Below the pieces are notes generated by a model. It was given only the letters and a program-made list of their open reading frames with translations. It was not told the DNA's origin and ran no database searches. 64,000 nt of DNA from an uncultured Erythrobacter sp. (GTDB lineage Bacteria; Pseudomonadota; Alphaproteobacteria; Sphingomonadales; Sphingomonadaceae): positions 558,001 through 622,000 of the forward strand of contig CANNBH010000001.1 in NCBI GenBank assembly GCA_947502815.1. Direction: 5' to 3'. Every line of letters starts with the position of its first letter. The stretch's first letter is position 1. The position numbers were made by a program, and so were the translations under genes. Shown here piece by piece: positions 25,672 to 34,105 of the stretch.

Positions 25672-26765
25672 TCTTCGGTTCGGATGAGGACCGTCTCACC
25701 CACAAGGAAAAACAGGAAGAATGGTGCCCAAGCTGCGAGGAAAGGGGGGTAGCCGCCAAAGCTGCCCATAGCGAGCGCGGCGTTGTCGACTACGAAATAG
25801 GCAAATCCGAGCGCCATTCCGATGATTGCCCGCACCAGCAACTGGCCTGACCGGGCGAGGCCAAACGCGGCGATCGACCCCAGCAGCGGCATGAGAAACG
25901 CTGCCAATGGCCCTGAAATGCGGTGCCACCATTTGACCCGCAATTCCGACGTTCGCCTGCCAACCGCGTCCAAGGCACCAATAGTCTCTGCCAATTCCCA
26001 AAAGGATTGTCCGTCCACATCGATCGACTGAAGGTCGATCTGTGCCGGTGTGAGGTCTTGCCCGACGACCACCGTCTCCAAATTCTCAACCTCGACGCTG
26101 CCCACTTTAAAACGGCGCGGTTCCTCCAACTGCCAGCCGGGGGCAGCATAGGTTGCGCGTGTTGCGCGAATTTGCTCGGTTACAATACCTCCGGGGCCGC
26201 GCGCATCCCACGTCACGTTTTCAAGCGTGATGGTTTCGCCGGTCCCGGTCAAAGAGGCTGCTGAAAGGATGTTTGTGCCGTCGGTCAGATAGACGTTGGC
26301 TCGCGTGTCAGAACTGTCTGGGATTGGTCCATAGTCGGCGGCCTCCCACGCTTTCAGCGATGAATTGGCGCGGGTGACGACCCGCTCATTAAATCCAAAA
26401 CTGACCACAGCCAGAACGGCCGCTGTGAGAAGGAGCGGAGAGAGGACCTGATGGGCAGACAATCCCGCCGCTTTCATCGCGACCACTTCGCTGTTTTGGT
26501 TGAGCGTTACCAGCGCAATGAGCGTTGCAAGCAGCACCGAATAGGGCAGAAAACGGGCTATCAGCTGGGGGACGCGCAGGCCAGCATATTTCAAAATTTC
26601 GGCCTGACCATTCCCATCAGGTTCCAGAATTTTTCCGCTTGAACCCAGCAGGTCGAGCGCCAGCAAAACCAGCACAAGCATCACCAGAACAGCAAAAATC
26701 CGCACGACAAACAGCTTCGCCAGATAGAGCGTCAATGTGCGCGATGGGAAAAAATCGAACTGCAT
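25668..26765 (-). CDS. lptG: LPS export permease LptG
   Basis: 365 residues of the YjgP/YjgQ family. Helices near the N-terminus (about 15-35, 65-85, 100-125), a periplasmic beta-jellyroll domain in the middle, and three helices at the end (about 280-360). With LptF and LptB it forms the ABC transporter that extracts LPS from the inner membrane. Assigned as LptG because it is the second gene and has the start L-T-L-Y-L-A-K-L-F-V. It lies 4 bases downstream of lptF; lptB, lptA and lptC are not in the window. Confidence 0.9.
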   Translation of the reverse strand: MQFDFFPSRTLTLYLAKLFVVRIFAVLVMLVLVLLALDLLGSSGKILEPDGNGQAEILKYAGLRVPQLIARFLPYSVLLATLIALVTLNQNSEVVAMKAAGLSAHQVLSPLLLTAAVLAVVSFGFNERVVTRANSSLKAWEAADYGPIPDSSDTRANVYLTDGTNILSAASLTGTGETITLENVTWDARGPGGIVTEQIRATRATYAAPGWQLEEPRRFKVGSVEVENLETVVVGQDLTPAQIDLQSIDVDGQSFWELAETIGALDAVGRRTSELRVKWWHRISGPLAAFLMPLLGSIAAFGLARSGQLLVRAIIGMALGFAYFVVDNAALAMGSFGGYPPFLAAWAPFFLFFLVGETVLIRTEE

Positions 26766-26769
26766 AAAT

Positions 26770-28032
26770 CTATGCGCCTAACCGTTCCGCGCTGGGGGTT
26801 TGGTTTTCTGGGACGTCATGCTCTGCGATCAGAGACGGCGGCTTGCGCCGCGCGAACAATTTGCCGACCCGTTTGGAAAGCTTTGCAAACATAGTCTCCA
26901 GCGCTCCCAGCGCTTGCCCGCCGGGGACATGGGCTGTGCGGTAATACATCCATAGGATCAATGCTGCGAACACCACGAACGGCCCCCATAAGGCCACGAC
27001 AGGATCGATCCTGCCCAAGGTTGCAACGTCTTCGCCATACTGATTGATCTTGTGATAGGAGACTACAAGAATGATCGAAACGAACACGCCAAGTGCGCTG
27101 GTCGATCGTTTTGGTGGTATTGCCAGCGCCACTGCGAGCAGCGGCATCAAAAGCATCATAACCACTTCGACCATACGGTAATTGAATGTCGCTTGGCTGG
27201 CGTCCCGCTCTGCCTCAGTTCTGCCTTCGCTCCACCCGATGCGGAGCAATTCGGGCAATATGTATTCCCGGCTTGCCTCCCCGCGCGTTCGGAATGCTTC
27301 CACGGTGGGCAGATCGATGGGCAAATCATGGCGGCTGAATGAAAGCACACGCGGTGTCTCGCTGCCGGTGTCTTGGATAAGCAGTCCTTCGGTCAGGCGC
27401 AGGATGATGGTGTCGGGATCATCGCTGGTTGCCATAAACGATCCTTCGCGGGCGCTGATGGTCAGGATTTGATCGCGGTCATTGGCGACGCGCGCGTAAA
27501 TTCCGACCAAACGCTGCCCTTCATCTCTGCTTTCTTCGATGCGCAGCGCCATCCGGTCGGCCAGCGTCGTAAATTCGCCAACTTTGATAGATGCACCCAA
27601 CGCGCCTGAGCGCAGTTCATATTCCATCTGTTCGTAATAGTATCGGCTGAGCGGTTGGATGTAGAAAACCAGCGCTACGTTCACGGCAACCAGAACCAGA
27701 GTGATCGCATAGGGCACCCGCAAGAGCCGCCAATAGGACAAGCCCACTGCTCGCATCGTATCAAGTTCGCTGGATGTGGCCAGTTTGCGAAAGGCCAACA
27801 GCACGCCCAGCAGCAGGCCCAATGGTATTGCAAGGCTGGCATATTCAGGGATCAGCGCGCCAAGCATTTTGAAGACGACGCCAATGGGGCCGCCCTCAAC
27901 CGCGACAAAATCGAACAGCCGCAGCATTTTTTCCAAAAGCAGCAGCGATGCAGCCAGCGCAAAGACGCCCAGCATCGGCACGGCGACCAATCGGAAAATA
28001 TAGCGATCAACACTTGGAATGCGTTTCAGCAC
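26770..28032 (-). CDS. lptF: LPS export permease LptF
   Basis: 420 residues, YjgP/YjgQ family. It starts at a GTG (M-L-K-R-I-P-S-V-D-R-Y-I-F-R). Six helices in two clusters frame a periplasmic domain. L-L-P-L-L-A-V-A-L-A-I-P-P-K-R-S near residue 290 is typical of the family. Partner of LptG. The tail after about residue 370 is longer than usual and basic. First gene of the lptF-lptG-GNAT transcript. Confidence 0.9.
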   Translation of the reverse strand: MLKRIPSVDRYIFRLVAVPMLGVFALAASLLLLEKMLRLFDFVAVEGGPIGVVFKMLGALIPEYASLAIPLGLLLGVLLAFRKLATSSELDTMRAVGLSYWRLLRVPYAITLVLVAVNVALVFYIQPLSRYYYEQMEYELRSGALGASIKVGEFTTLADRMALRIEESRDEGQRLVGIYARVANDRDQILTISAREGSFMATSDDPDTIILRLTEGLLIQDTGSETPRVLSFSRHDLPIDLPTVEAFRTRGEASREYILPELLRIGWSEGRTEAERDASQATFNYRMVEVVMMLLMPLLAVALAIPPKRSTSALGVFVSIILVVSYHKINQYGEDVATLGRIDPVVALWGPFVVFAALILWMYYRTAHVPGGQALGALETMFAKLSKRVGKLFARRKPPSLIAEHDVPENQTPSAERLGA

Positions 28033-28290
28033 GTTTCGTCCGTCGTCCCGATTGGTTCGGTTGCAAGAACAAGCACGGCGCCTGGATCGGGTAAAGCGTT
28101 ATGCTGCGAGACGCCTCTAGCGCGAAATTCTAGCCGCGTCATGCCCTACAAATGCAATCCCTCCAAACAAGCCGCACAGCCGCCACCAAAACCGGCCGCC
28201 CATATCACTTTTGAAAAGACCGGCGTTGTTTCGGCGGGCCCATCCGCCAAAGCATTTTCAGGGTATGGGGATTGGCAAACCGGGCTGCAT

Positions 28291-28713
28291 TCACGCCTGT
28301 TCGAGCGTGCACTGCAGAGGGTGCTGGTTCTGCTTGGCAAAATCCATCACCTGATTGACCTTGGTTTCGGCCACTTCGTAGGAAAAGACGCCGCAAACAC
28401 CGACCCCTTTTTGATGGACGTGCAGCATAACTCGGGTTGCTTGTTCGATATCCATACTGAAAAAGCGTTTGAGAACCATCACCACGAATTCCATCGGCGT
28501 GTAATCGTCGTTCAGCAACAGAACTTTGTATTGGCTCGGCTTTTTAGGTTTGGTGCGGGTCTTGGTTGCGATCCCGATTTCGGTGTCGCTGCCGTCATCA
28601 CCCTTATCATCATCGCCCTCGCCATTTGCGGAGGCGCAAAATTGCAATCCTTGGACAGAGAAATCGCCAAGGACGAATGCGTCATCGGGCAAAGGTAACA
28701 ACAAATTGGCCAT
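28291..28713 (-). CDS. clpS: ATP-dependent Clp protease adaptor ClpS
   Basis: 140 residues. The ClpS core (about 60-140) has [15 protein letters not shown], the N-end-rule pocket and ClpA-binding surface, and V-H-Q-K-G. It delivers N-degron substrates to ClpAP. The N-terminal extension of about 55 residues is acidic (G-D-D-D-K-G-D-D-G) and longer than in E. coli. Single gene; clpA is not adjacent. Confidence 0.92.
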   Translation of the reverse strand: MANLLLPLPDDAFVLGDFSVQGLQFCASANGEGDDDKGDDGSDTEIGIATKTRTKPKKPSQYKVLLLNDDYTPMEFVVMVLKRFFSMDIEQATRVMLHVHQKGVGVCGVFSYEVAETKVNQVMDFAKQNQHPLQCTLEQA

Positions 28714-28793
28714 AAGGCTCCATTATGGGATTCGTTTGCGTCTGCGCAAGGTGCTTGGCCTTGCTTCTGGGGCTACGCCATATTCTAAACTTC

Positions 28794-28847
28794 TTTGCAA
28801 ATTCCCAAAGCAGACTTTGCAAAATAGGCCAAGGCGGGCTTTGCAAA
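28794..28847. repeat. Three TTTGCAAA palindromes upstream of clpS
   Basis: The 8-bp palindrome TTTGCAAA occurs at 28794-28801, 28816-28823 and 28840-28847, start-to-start spacing 22 and 24 bases, about two helical turns. It lies 80-135 bases upstream of the clpS start and downstream of the phasin terminator. Possible operator array; the binding protein is unknown. Confidence 0.45.
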
Positions 28848-28865
28848 TAGAGAGTGCGCAAAGAA

Positions 28866-28902
28866 AGAGGCCGCGCGGACCCTATCGGTCGGCGCGGCCT
28901 CT
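28866..28902 (-). terminator. Intrinsic terminator of the phasin gene
   Basis: Perfect 11-bp outer stem AGAGGCCGCGC/GCGCGGCCTCT, one G-G mismatch, then a 4-bp inner stem GACC/GGTC and a 5-base loop. Read leftward it is followed by TTCTTTGC. It starts about 75 bases after the phasin stop. Confidence 0.72.
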
Positions 28903-28976
28903 GCGCTTTCGCGCGCTTTCATAAACCGGGTTTGGGAGAGAGAGGAGAGGCCCGGCTTAGAAACTGATGCAAAGGT

Positions 28977-29849
28977 TTATGCAGCTTTCGAGATTTTCTC
29001 AGCAGCAACACTCACTCGGTTTGAAATCGGAGCGAACGCTTCGTTGTAGAGTTTAACCCACGCTTCGGTGCGTTGCGAACCGAACGAAACGACGGCGTCA
29101 AAGTTGCGACGTGCGAGTTCGCCTTGAAGTTGAACCAGTTCAGTTGGCGATTTGATCGAAGCAACTTTCTTGGCATCTTCTGTGACAGTGTCGACTACGG
29201 CTTTGCCGGTGACGACGTTTGCGCGGACGAGATCTTGTGCGCCGCTGAAGAAGATTTTGCCGCTTTCAACGACAGCGTCGAGGTTGGCTTTGTTGAATTC
29301 ACCGGCTTCACCAGCAAATTCGCCGGCTTTCGAATAGGCGGTCTTTGCGCGTGTTTGCATATCGGCGGCCATTTCTTTGGCTTGTGCGGTGATGGTCGAT
29401 TTTTCTGCGGTTGCCATGATGGTATCCTTCAGTTTTGTAACGGGATTGGAGTTGGTCGGTGCGGGAGCCGCCTTCTTGGCGGTCTTGCGCGCGGCGACCG
29501 GCGTCTTTTTGACGGCTAGTTTTTTCGCAGCGCTGGTTTTTGCAGGAGTTTTCTTTGCAGCCACCTTACGAGCGGGCGCAGCCTTTTTGGCTGGGGCCTT
29601 CTTGACGCTTGCCTTGCGAGCGGGAGCAGCGGCCGTTTTCTTTGCGGCTGCGACCTTAGCCGCTGGCTTGGCTGACACAGCCTTGGTTGTTGCGGTTTTG
29701 GCCGAGCTCTTAGGAGCAGCTTTCTGGGCAGCGGCTTCGGCATAGGCTTGCTCAGCAGCGGCATCGATCTTCGATTTGCTGGCTGGTGCCTTAGCGGCGG
29801 TTGTCTTTACCGCTTGCGTTTTTTCACTCTGAATCTTGGCGTCGGCCAT
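28977..29849 (-). CDS. Phasin with histone-H1-like Lys/Ala/Pro-rich N-terminal region
   Basis: 290 residues from the ATG at 29849 (GAGG ribosome site 7-8 bases upstream). Residues 1 to about 140 are almost entirely Ala, Lys, Pro, Thr and Val in A-A-K-K-T-P-A type repeats like histone H1 or AlgP. Residues 145-290 are a classic phasin domain: amphipathic helices, N-L-D-A-V-V-E-S-G-K-I-F-F-S-G-A-Q-D-L and F-G-S-Q-R-T-E-A-W-V-K-L. Phasins coat PHA granules, in line with phaC next door. The basic half could bind DNA, as the H1-like part of Pseudomonas PhaF does (there it is C-terminal). An internal ATG at 29417 with its own AAGGA site could give a short 146-residue phasin. Confidence 0.87.
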   Translation of the reverse strand: MADAKIQSEKTQAVKTTAAKAPASKSKIDAAAEQAYAEAAAQKAAPKSSAKTATTKAVSAKPAAKVAAAKKTAAAPARKASVKKAPAKKAAPARKVAAKKTPAKTSAAKKLAVKKTPVAARKTAKKAAPAPTNSNPVTKLKDTIMATAEKSTITAQAKEMAADMQTRAKTAYSKAGEFAGEAGEFNKANLDAVVESGKIFFSGAQDLVRANVVTGKAVVDTVTEDAKKVASIKSPTELVQLQGELARRNFDAVVSFGSQRTEAWVKLYNEAFAPISNRVSVAAEKISKAA

Positions 29850-29866
29850 GATAACCTCGTTTCTTG

Positions 29867-29879
29867 TTGCACTGCACAA
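29867..29879. promoter_or_regulatory. Operator-like repeat 1 (TTGCACTGCACAA)
   Basis: A TGC-N3-GCA element followed by CAA, overlapping the -10 region of the phasin promoter. The same core recurs at 29911. It resembles TGC/GCA sites described for the PHA repressor PhaR; assignment is by pattern and context. Confidence 0.55.
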
Positions 29880-29905
29880 AATAGCGATTGCAAGTGCGAA
29901 GTCAA
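29878..29905 (-). promoter_or_regulatory. Sigma-70 type promoter of the phasin gene
   Basis: Read leftward: TTGACT (-35, 29905-29900), a 16-base spacer, TATTTT (-10, 29883-29878), then the start codon about 28 bases further. Both ends touch the TGC-N3-GCA operator-like repeats. Confidence 0.55.
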
Positions 29906-29910
29906 GTTTT

Positions 29911-29925
29911 TTGTGCAGTGCACAA
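29911..29925. promoter_or_regulatory. Operator-like repeat 2 (TTGTGCAGTGCACAA)
   Basis: Near-perfect palindrome containing TGC-N3-GCA and CAA, just upstream of the -35 box. Together with the copy at 29867 it brackets the phasin promoter, the layout expected for a repressor that clears the promoter when PHA granules form. Confidence 0.58.
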
Positions 29926-29996
29926 TAATGAGGTTATGGCATTGAGATTGAGTGAAAATTGCCCGGGTTTCTGGGCGAGGGTGAAATTTCTTTTTG

Positions 29997-31961
29997 CTAG
30001 CGCGTCTTCACATAACTGCCCGGAGCGTCGCCCAAGACGGTGTCCCCGCGACCGCCCGGCTTGCGCTTGCCGGTCGCCGCAACGCGCGTGTTGGCTTGTC
30101 CTTCCAGCCAGCCGAGCCAATGCGGCCACCAACTGCCCGGATGCTCCTCGGCGCTTTCGATGAAGGCCTTGAGTGAGGACGCATTGTTGTCGCCGGTCCA
30201 ATATTGATATTTGCCGGCGGCTGGCGGGTTTACCACGCCTGCAATGTGCCCCGACCCTGCCAGCAGGAATTCGAGTGGTCCGGCAAAATGATCCGTAATG
30301 CGCCAAACACTTTCGGCTGGTGCGATATGATCTTCGCGTCCGGCCTGAATATACGACGGGGTCTTTACTTGCGTCAGATCAATCGCCGTTCCATCCGCTT
30401 CGATTGCTCCGGGTACGACCAATTTGTTGTCCCGGTACAGATCCCTGAGATAGTCATTGTGCCACTTGGCGGGGAGATTGGTGACGTCGCCGTTCCAATG
30501 GAGCAAATCGAAGGCGGGATAGTCTTCTCCCAGCAGGTAATTGTTGACCACATAGTTCCAGATCAGGTCTTTGCTGCGCAAGGCATTAAAGGCCGCCGCG
30601 AGATATCTGCCGTCCAAATATCCGGTGGGCGATAGATTATCGATCACCTCTAGATGGGATTCCTTGATGAAATGCTTGAGATCCCCACTGCGTTCAAAAT
30701 CAACCTGAGCGGTGAAAAAGGTCGCGCTGCGAACTTTGTCGGCTTCCCCGCGCCGCGCAAGGATGGCCAATGTCGCGGCAAGCGTTGTGCCCGCCACGCA
30801 ATACCCAATCGCGTGAACATCAGGAACTTTCAACCGGGCACGGATTGTATCGATCGCCTCGATCTGGGCGCGAATGTAATCGTCCCACACAATCTCTCCC
30901 ATGGTTTCGTCCGCCGATTTCCAGCTTACGACGAAAACGGTCATCCCTTGATCAACGGCCCATTTGATGAAGCTCTTTTTGGGCGTGAGGTCGAGGATGT
31001 AGAAGCGGTTTATCCAAGGTGGAAATATCACCAGCGGGATTTCGTAAACATCCTTTGTCGACGGGCTGTACTGAAGGAGCTGGAACAAGGACGTTTCGTG
31101 AACAACTTTGCCCGGAGTGGCCGCGAGGTTCTCACCCAAAGTGAAAGCGTCGGGATCAGTGTGCGTCAGCTGCCCGCGCTTTAAGTCCGTGATAAGATGC
31201 CGCATCCCGCTTACCAGATTTTGCCCACGCGTTTCGACAGTGCGTTTCAAAACGACAGGATTGGTCAGCAGGAAATTGTCAGGGCTCATCGCTTCTGAAA
31301 GCGTGGCTATCGCGAATTGCAGTTGTTTTTTCTTGGCACCATCTACGCCGTCAATAGACGCGGCCGCTTGCTGAAAATACTCGGCCAACATCAAATAGGT
31401 TTGGTGCAGCAGGGCAAAGGCCGGCTGCTCACTCCATGCCGGATCGGCAAAGCGGCGATCTTTGCGCGGCAGATCTGGCGCGGCTTCATCGCCGCCTGAC
31501 CCGCCCACATTTCCGACGAAATTTTCCATCACGCCGCGCCACAATTGCAGAGTGTCCTGTGCCAGCTTTCCTTGCGCTTCAATCGCGCCGGTCGGCAATT
31601 GCTTCACCATGCTTTGCGACATCATCAACCATTGCGCAGGATCCAGCATGGATTTTGGAGTGGCCGATTTGCTCGCGGCTGAAGTCACCTGATGGGTCAC
31701 AAATTCAAGCCACATTTGCTGCAATTCACCGCTTGCCTTGGCCCATTCGGCCAATTCGCCAGCATTGTCGCTTTGGGGGAATAGAGCGGCAAAGGACTGG
31801 GCGCCTTTGGCTGCCATACCGGCAATGTCGCCGTCGCCGGGCAATCCCTGGGCCAACATGCCGCGCATCGCCTTGCCCTGCATGTCGAAGAATGATGTCA
31901 GCGATGCAATATTGCCGAACATGCCGCCATGATCGGAGGTATCGTCATTGGTGCCAGCCAT
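29997..31961 (-). CDS. phaC: Class I poly(3-hydroxyalkanoate) synthase
   Basis: 654 residues, class I length. The lipase-like box G-Y-C-V-A-G holds the catalytic Cys388; the catalytic Asp lies in G-R-E-D-H-I-A-P and the His in G-S-G-H-I-A-G-V-V-N. The conserved P-P-W-I-N-R-F-Y-I-L-D-L stretch precedes the active site. It polymerises hydroxyacyl-CoA into PHA. It sits 147 bases upstream of the phasin gene in the same direction; phaA, phaB and phaR are not in the window. The 70-residue N-terminal region is divergent, as usual. Confidence 0.95.
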   Translation of the reverse strand: MAGTNDDTSDHGGMFGNIASLTSFFDMQGKAMRGMLAQGLPGDGDIAGMAAKGAQSFAALFPQSDNAGELAEWAKASGELQQMWLEFVTHQVTSAASKSATPKSMLDPAQWLMMSQSMVKQLPTGAIEAQGKLAQDTLQLWRGVMENFVGNVGGSGGDEAAPDLPRKDRRFADPAWSEQPAFALLHQTYLMLAEYFQQAAASIDGVDGAKKKQLQFAIATLSEAMSPDNFLLTNPVVLKRTVETRGQNLVSGMRHLITDLKRGQLTHTDPDAFTLGENLAATPGKVVHETSLFQLLQYSPSTKDVYEIPLVIFPPWINRFYILDLTPKKSFIKWAVDQGMTVFVVSWKSADETMGEIVWDDYIRAQIEAIDTIRARLKVPDVHAIGYCVAGTTLAATLAILARRGEADKVRSATFFTAQVDFERSGDLKHFIKESHLEVIDNLSPTGYLDGRYLAAAFNALRSKDLIWNYVVNNYLLGEDYPAFDLLHWNGDVTNLPAKWHNDYLRDLYRDNKLVVPGAIEADGTAIDLTQVKTPSYIQAGREDHIAPAESVWRITDHFAGPLEFLLAGSGHIAGVVNPPAAGKYQYWTGDNNASSLKAFIESAEEHPGSWWPHWLGWLEGQANTRVAATGKRKPGGRGDTVLGDAPGSYVKTR

Positions 31962-32173
31962 CTCTGTCTATCCCTCATTTCAGCCCAACAGCAGTGGCTT
32001 GGGCTGCACGCAATACTCTACAAGCAGCGAGTTAAAGCAGCATAATTTGTTGAGCAACGCACTAACTCTAATGCGGCATAGACCAAACGGCTCTTCACAT
32101 CGACCGTTAATGGCGTAAAATGCAACGTTGGTCAGTCAGCATTTTGGGCATTCACAACAAGACTAGGGGTCAA

Positions 32174-33373
32174 ATGGACGAACAATTTTACCGTATGAAG
32201 AGGCTGCCGCCTTATGTGATCGCAGAGGTGAACGCGATGCGTCACGCTGCGCGTCAAGAAGGCCGCGACATCATTGATCTGGGGATGGGCAATCCCGATC
32301 AGCCGCCTCCGCAACATGTCATCGACAAATTGTGTGAGGTCGCGGCAAAGCCCAATGCGCATGGCTATTCCCAATCGAAGGGTATTCCCGGATTGCGCCG
32401 AGCTCAGGCCAATTATTACGAGCGCCGCTTTGGTGTCGATCTTGACCCTGAGACCGAAGTGGTCGTTACGATGGGATCGAAAGAGGGACTTGGCTCGCTG
32501 GCGAATGCGATCACCGCGCCGGGCGACGTGGTGCTTGCGCCCAATCCTTCCTACCCCATCCATACATTTGGATTCATCATTGCTGGCGCCACCATTCGCG
32601 CGGTCCCAACGACCCCGGACGAAGAATATTGGCGTTCGCTCGAAAGCGCGATGAACTACACCGTACCGCGCCCCAGTGTTTTGGTCGTAAGCTATCCTTC
32701 CAACCCGACGGCTGAGACTGTTGACCTTGCTTTTTATGAACGGCTGGTCGCGTGGGCGCGCGATAACAAGGTCTGGGTCCTATCTGATTTGGCGTATTCA
32801 GAGCTTTATTACGATGGCAATCCGACTCCATCGATTATGCAAGTTGATGGGGCAAAAGATGTCGCGGTTGAATTTACCAGTATGAGCAAGACTTACTCTA
32901 TGGCGGGATGGCGCATGGGGTTTGCGGTTGGCAACAAGCAATTGATTGCGGCCCTCACACGGGTGAAATCCTATCTTGATTACGGCGCATTCACTCCGAT
33001 CCAAGCGGCCGCCTGCGCGGCGCTTAATGGCCCTCAAGATATCGTGGAGTCTAACCGCGCCCTTTATCGCAAACGGCGCGATGTGATGGTGGAATCGTTC
33101 GGGCGCGCAGGTTGGGGCATTCCCCCTCCGGCGGCTTCTATGTTTGCATGGGCACCTTTGCCCCCAGCATTGGTGGACATGGGAAGTCTAGAATTTTCAA
33201 AGCAATTGCTGACAGAGGCTGAAGTCGCAGTCGCACCGGGTGTCGGCTATGGCGAAGAAGGTGAAGGATTTGTTCGCATCGCTATGGTTGAGAATGAGCA
33301 GAGACTTCGTCAAGCAGCGCGCAATATCAAACGATATCTTTCATCTTTGGGGGTGAACAGCACCGCGGCATAG
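32174..33373 (+). CDS. PLP-dependent class I/II aminotransferase (AlaC-like)
   Basis: 399 residues from the ATG at 32174 (AGGGG ribosome site). Fold-type I aminotransferase: G-M-G-N-P-D at the N-terminus, P-N-P-S-Y-P, the N-P-T-A strand, and the PLP lysine in S-M-S-K-T-Y-S-M-A-G-W-R. The whole pattern fits the AlaC/YfdZ alanine transaminase group, so pyruvate/glutamate transamination is likely but not proved. Divergent from phaC; a hairpin follows. Confidence 0.85.
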   Translation: MDEQFYRMKRLPPYVIAEVNAMRHAARQEGRDIIDLGMGNPDQPPPQHVIDKLCEVAAKPNAHGYSQSKGIPGLRRAQANYYERRFGVDLDPETEVVVTMGSKEGLGSLANAITAPGDVVLAPNPSYPIHTFGFIIAGATIRAVPTTPDEEYWRSLESAMNYTVPRPSVLVVSYPSNPTAETVDLAFYERLVAWARDNKVWVLSDLAYSELYYDGNPTPSIMQVDGAKDVAVEFTSMSKTYSMAGWRMGFAVGNKQLIAALTRVKSYLDYGAFTPIQAAACAALNGPQDIVESNRALYRKRRDVMVESFGRAGWGIPPPAASMFAWAPLPPALVDMGSLEFSKQLLTEAEVAVAPGVGYGEEGEGFVRIAMVENEQRLRQAARNIKRYLSSLGVNSTAA

Positions 33374-33389
33374 TGATGATTTCGCCCGA

Positions 33390-33405
33390 GGAAGATTTTT
33401 CTTCC
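33390..33405 (+). terminator. Short hairpin after the aminotransferase gene
   Basis: Perfect 6-bp stem GGAAGA/TCTTCC with a TTTT loop, 17 bases after the stop. Short stem and no T-run after it, so only a possible terminator; it separates the aminotransferase from the five-gene operon. Confidence 0.4.
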
Positions 33406-33473
33406 AACAAATTTGTATCAAGATGTTACTTAGAGCATTAATAGTTTTCAGTTAACTTCAAACGGAGGAAATC

Positions 33474-34073
33474 ATGTCATCCGCATCCTTGCGGCCGCTG
33501 ACTGAACGACAGCGCGCCGTAATGGAGCGAATTGATCGGAGAATTCCGATCAAGGTGATTGCGCAAGAGCTCGGTGTTTCCGAAACTCGAATCAATCAGC
33601 ACATTCGCGCCCTAAAGGATATCTATAAGGCTGAAAATCTCGGGGAGCTTGTGGAGCGACACCGGGCAGAAAATCGTGCCAAATCCCCTCGGGCGGGCGA
33701 CAAGGTTTCTGATGAAAATCAGAGTGGTAGCAAGGAACAGAAGGCCTTTAGCGAAACTGTATACAGCAAAAGTCAGGTCCCGAACCAGAACGAAATTGGC
33801 GAAACGTTAGAGGGTAACGATCCGGGCGAACTCGTGATGAGCGACGTTTTGCCTCTGGTTGACCAGGCGCCTTGGCTGCATCCTGGAGAGCCGCGGGTCG
33901 TTCCCCGGGTGCTCGACGGTGAACACGCTGTCTTGTTCCGTTTCGCCGCGATTATGGGAATCGCGTTCGGCTTTTTGGCTGCCGTGGTCCTTACTGTGAC
34001 CGCAGCTTTGACGATTAGCGAAGCGTTGGACGGACAGATGGCCGGCTCGGCGATTGAACAAGGCATCTCCTGA
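33474..34073 (+). CDS. Membrane-anchored LuxR-type HTH protein
   Basis: 199 residues (GGAGG ribosome site). Residues 8-64 are a GerE/LuxR-type helix-turn-helix starting with the usual L-T-E-R-Q and containing I-A-Q-E-L-G-V-S-E-T-R-I-N-Q-H-I. Residues 65-150 are polar and probably disordered. A single membrane helix lies at about 157-181, leaving a short C-terminal tail outside. LuxR HTHs are rarely tethered like this; a membrane-held regulator released by proteolysis or acting at the membrane is possible. First gene of a five-gene operon of unknown function. Confidence 0.75.
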   Translation: MSSASLRPLTERQRAVMERIDRRIPIKVIAQELGVSETRINQHIRALKDIYKAENLGELVERHRAENRAKSPRAGDKVSDENQSGSKEQKAFSETVYSKSQVPNQNEIGETLEGNDPGELVMSDVLPLVDQAPWLHPGEPRVVPRVLDGEHAVLFRFAAIMGIAFGFLAAVVLTVTAALTISEALDGQMAGSAIEQGIS

Positions 34074-34105
34074 AGAGCAAGGGGACGCTATCGGAGTTGC
34101 CCTTG

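Noticed and set aside
28033..28290. Possible small gene upstream of lptF
   Set aside because: No frame with a ribosome site and plausible composition; the only open frames continue into shadows of clpS.
27655..28698. 347-codon rightward open frame across lptF and clpS
   Set aside because: Antisense shadow; full of His/Gln/Arg runs, no domain, and both genes beneath it have clear family motifs.
33453..33472. TTAA...TTAAC pair before the LuxR-type gene as a CtrA site
   Set aside because: Spacer is 10 bases, not 7.
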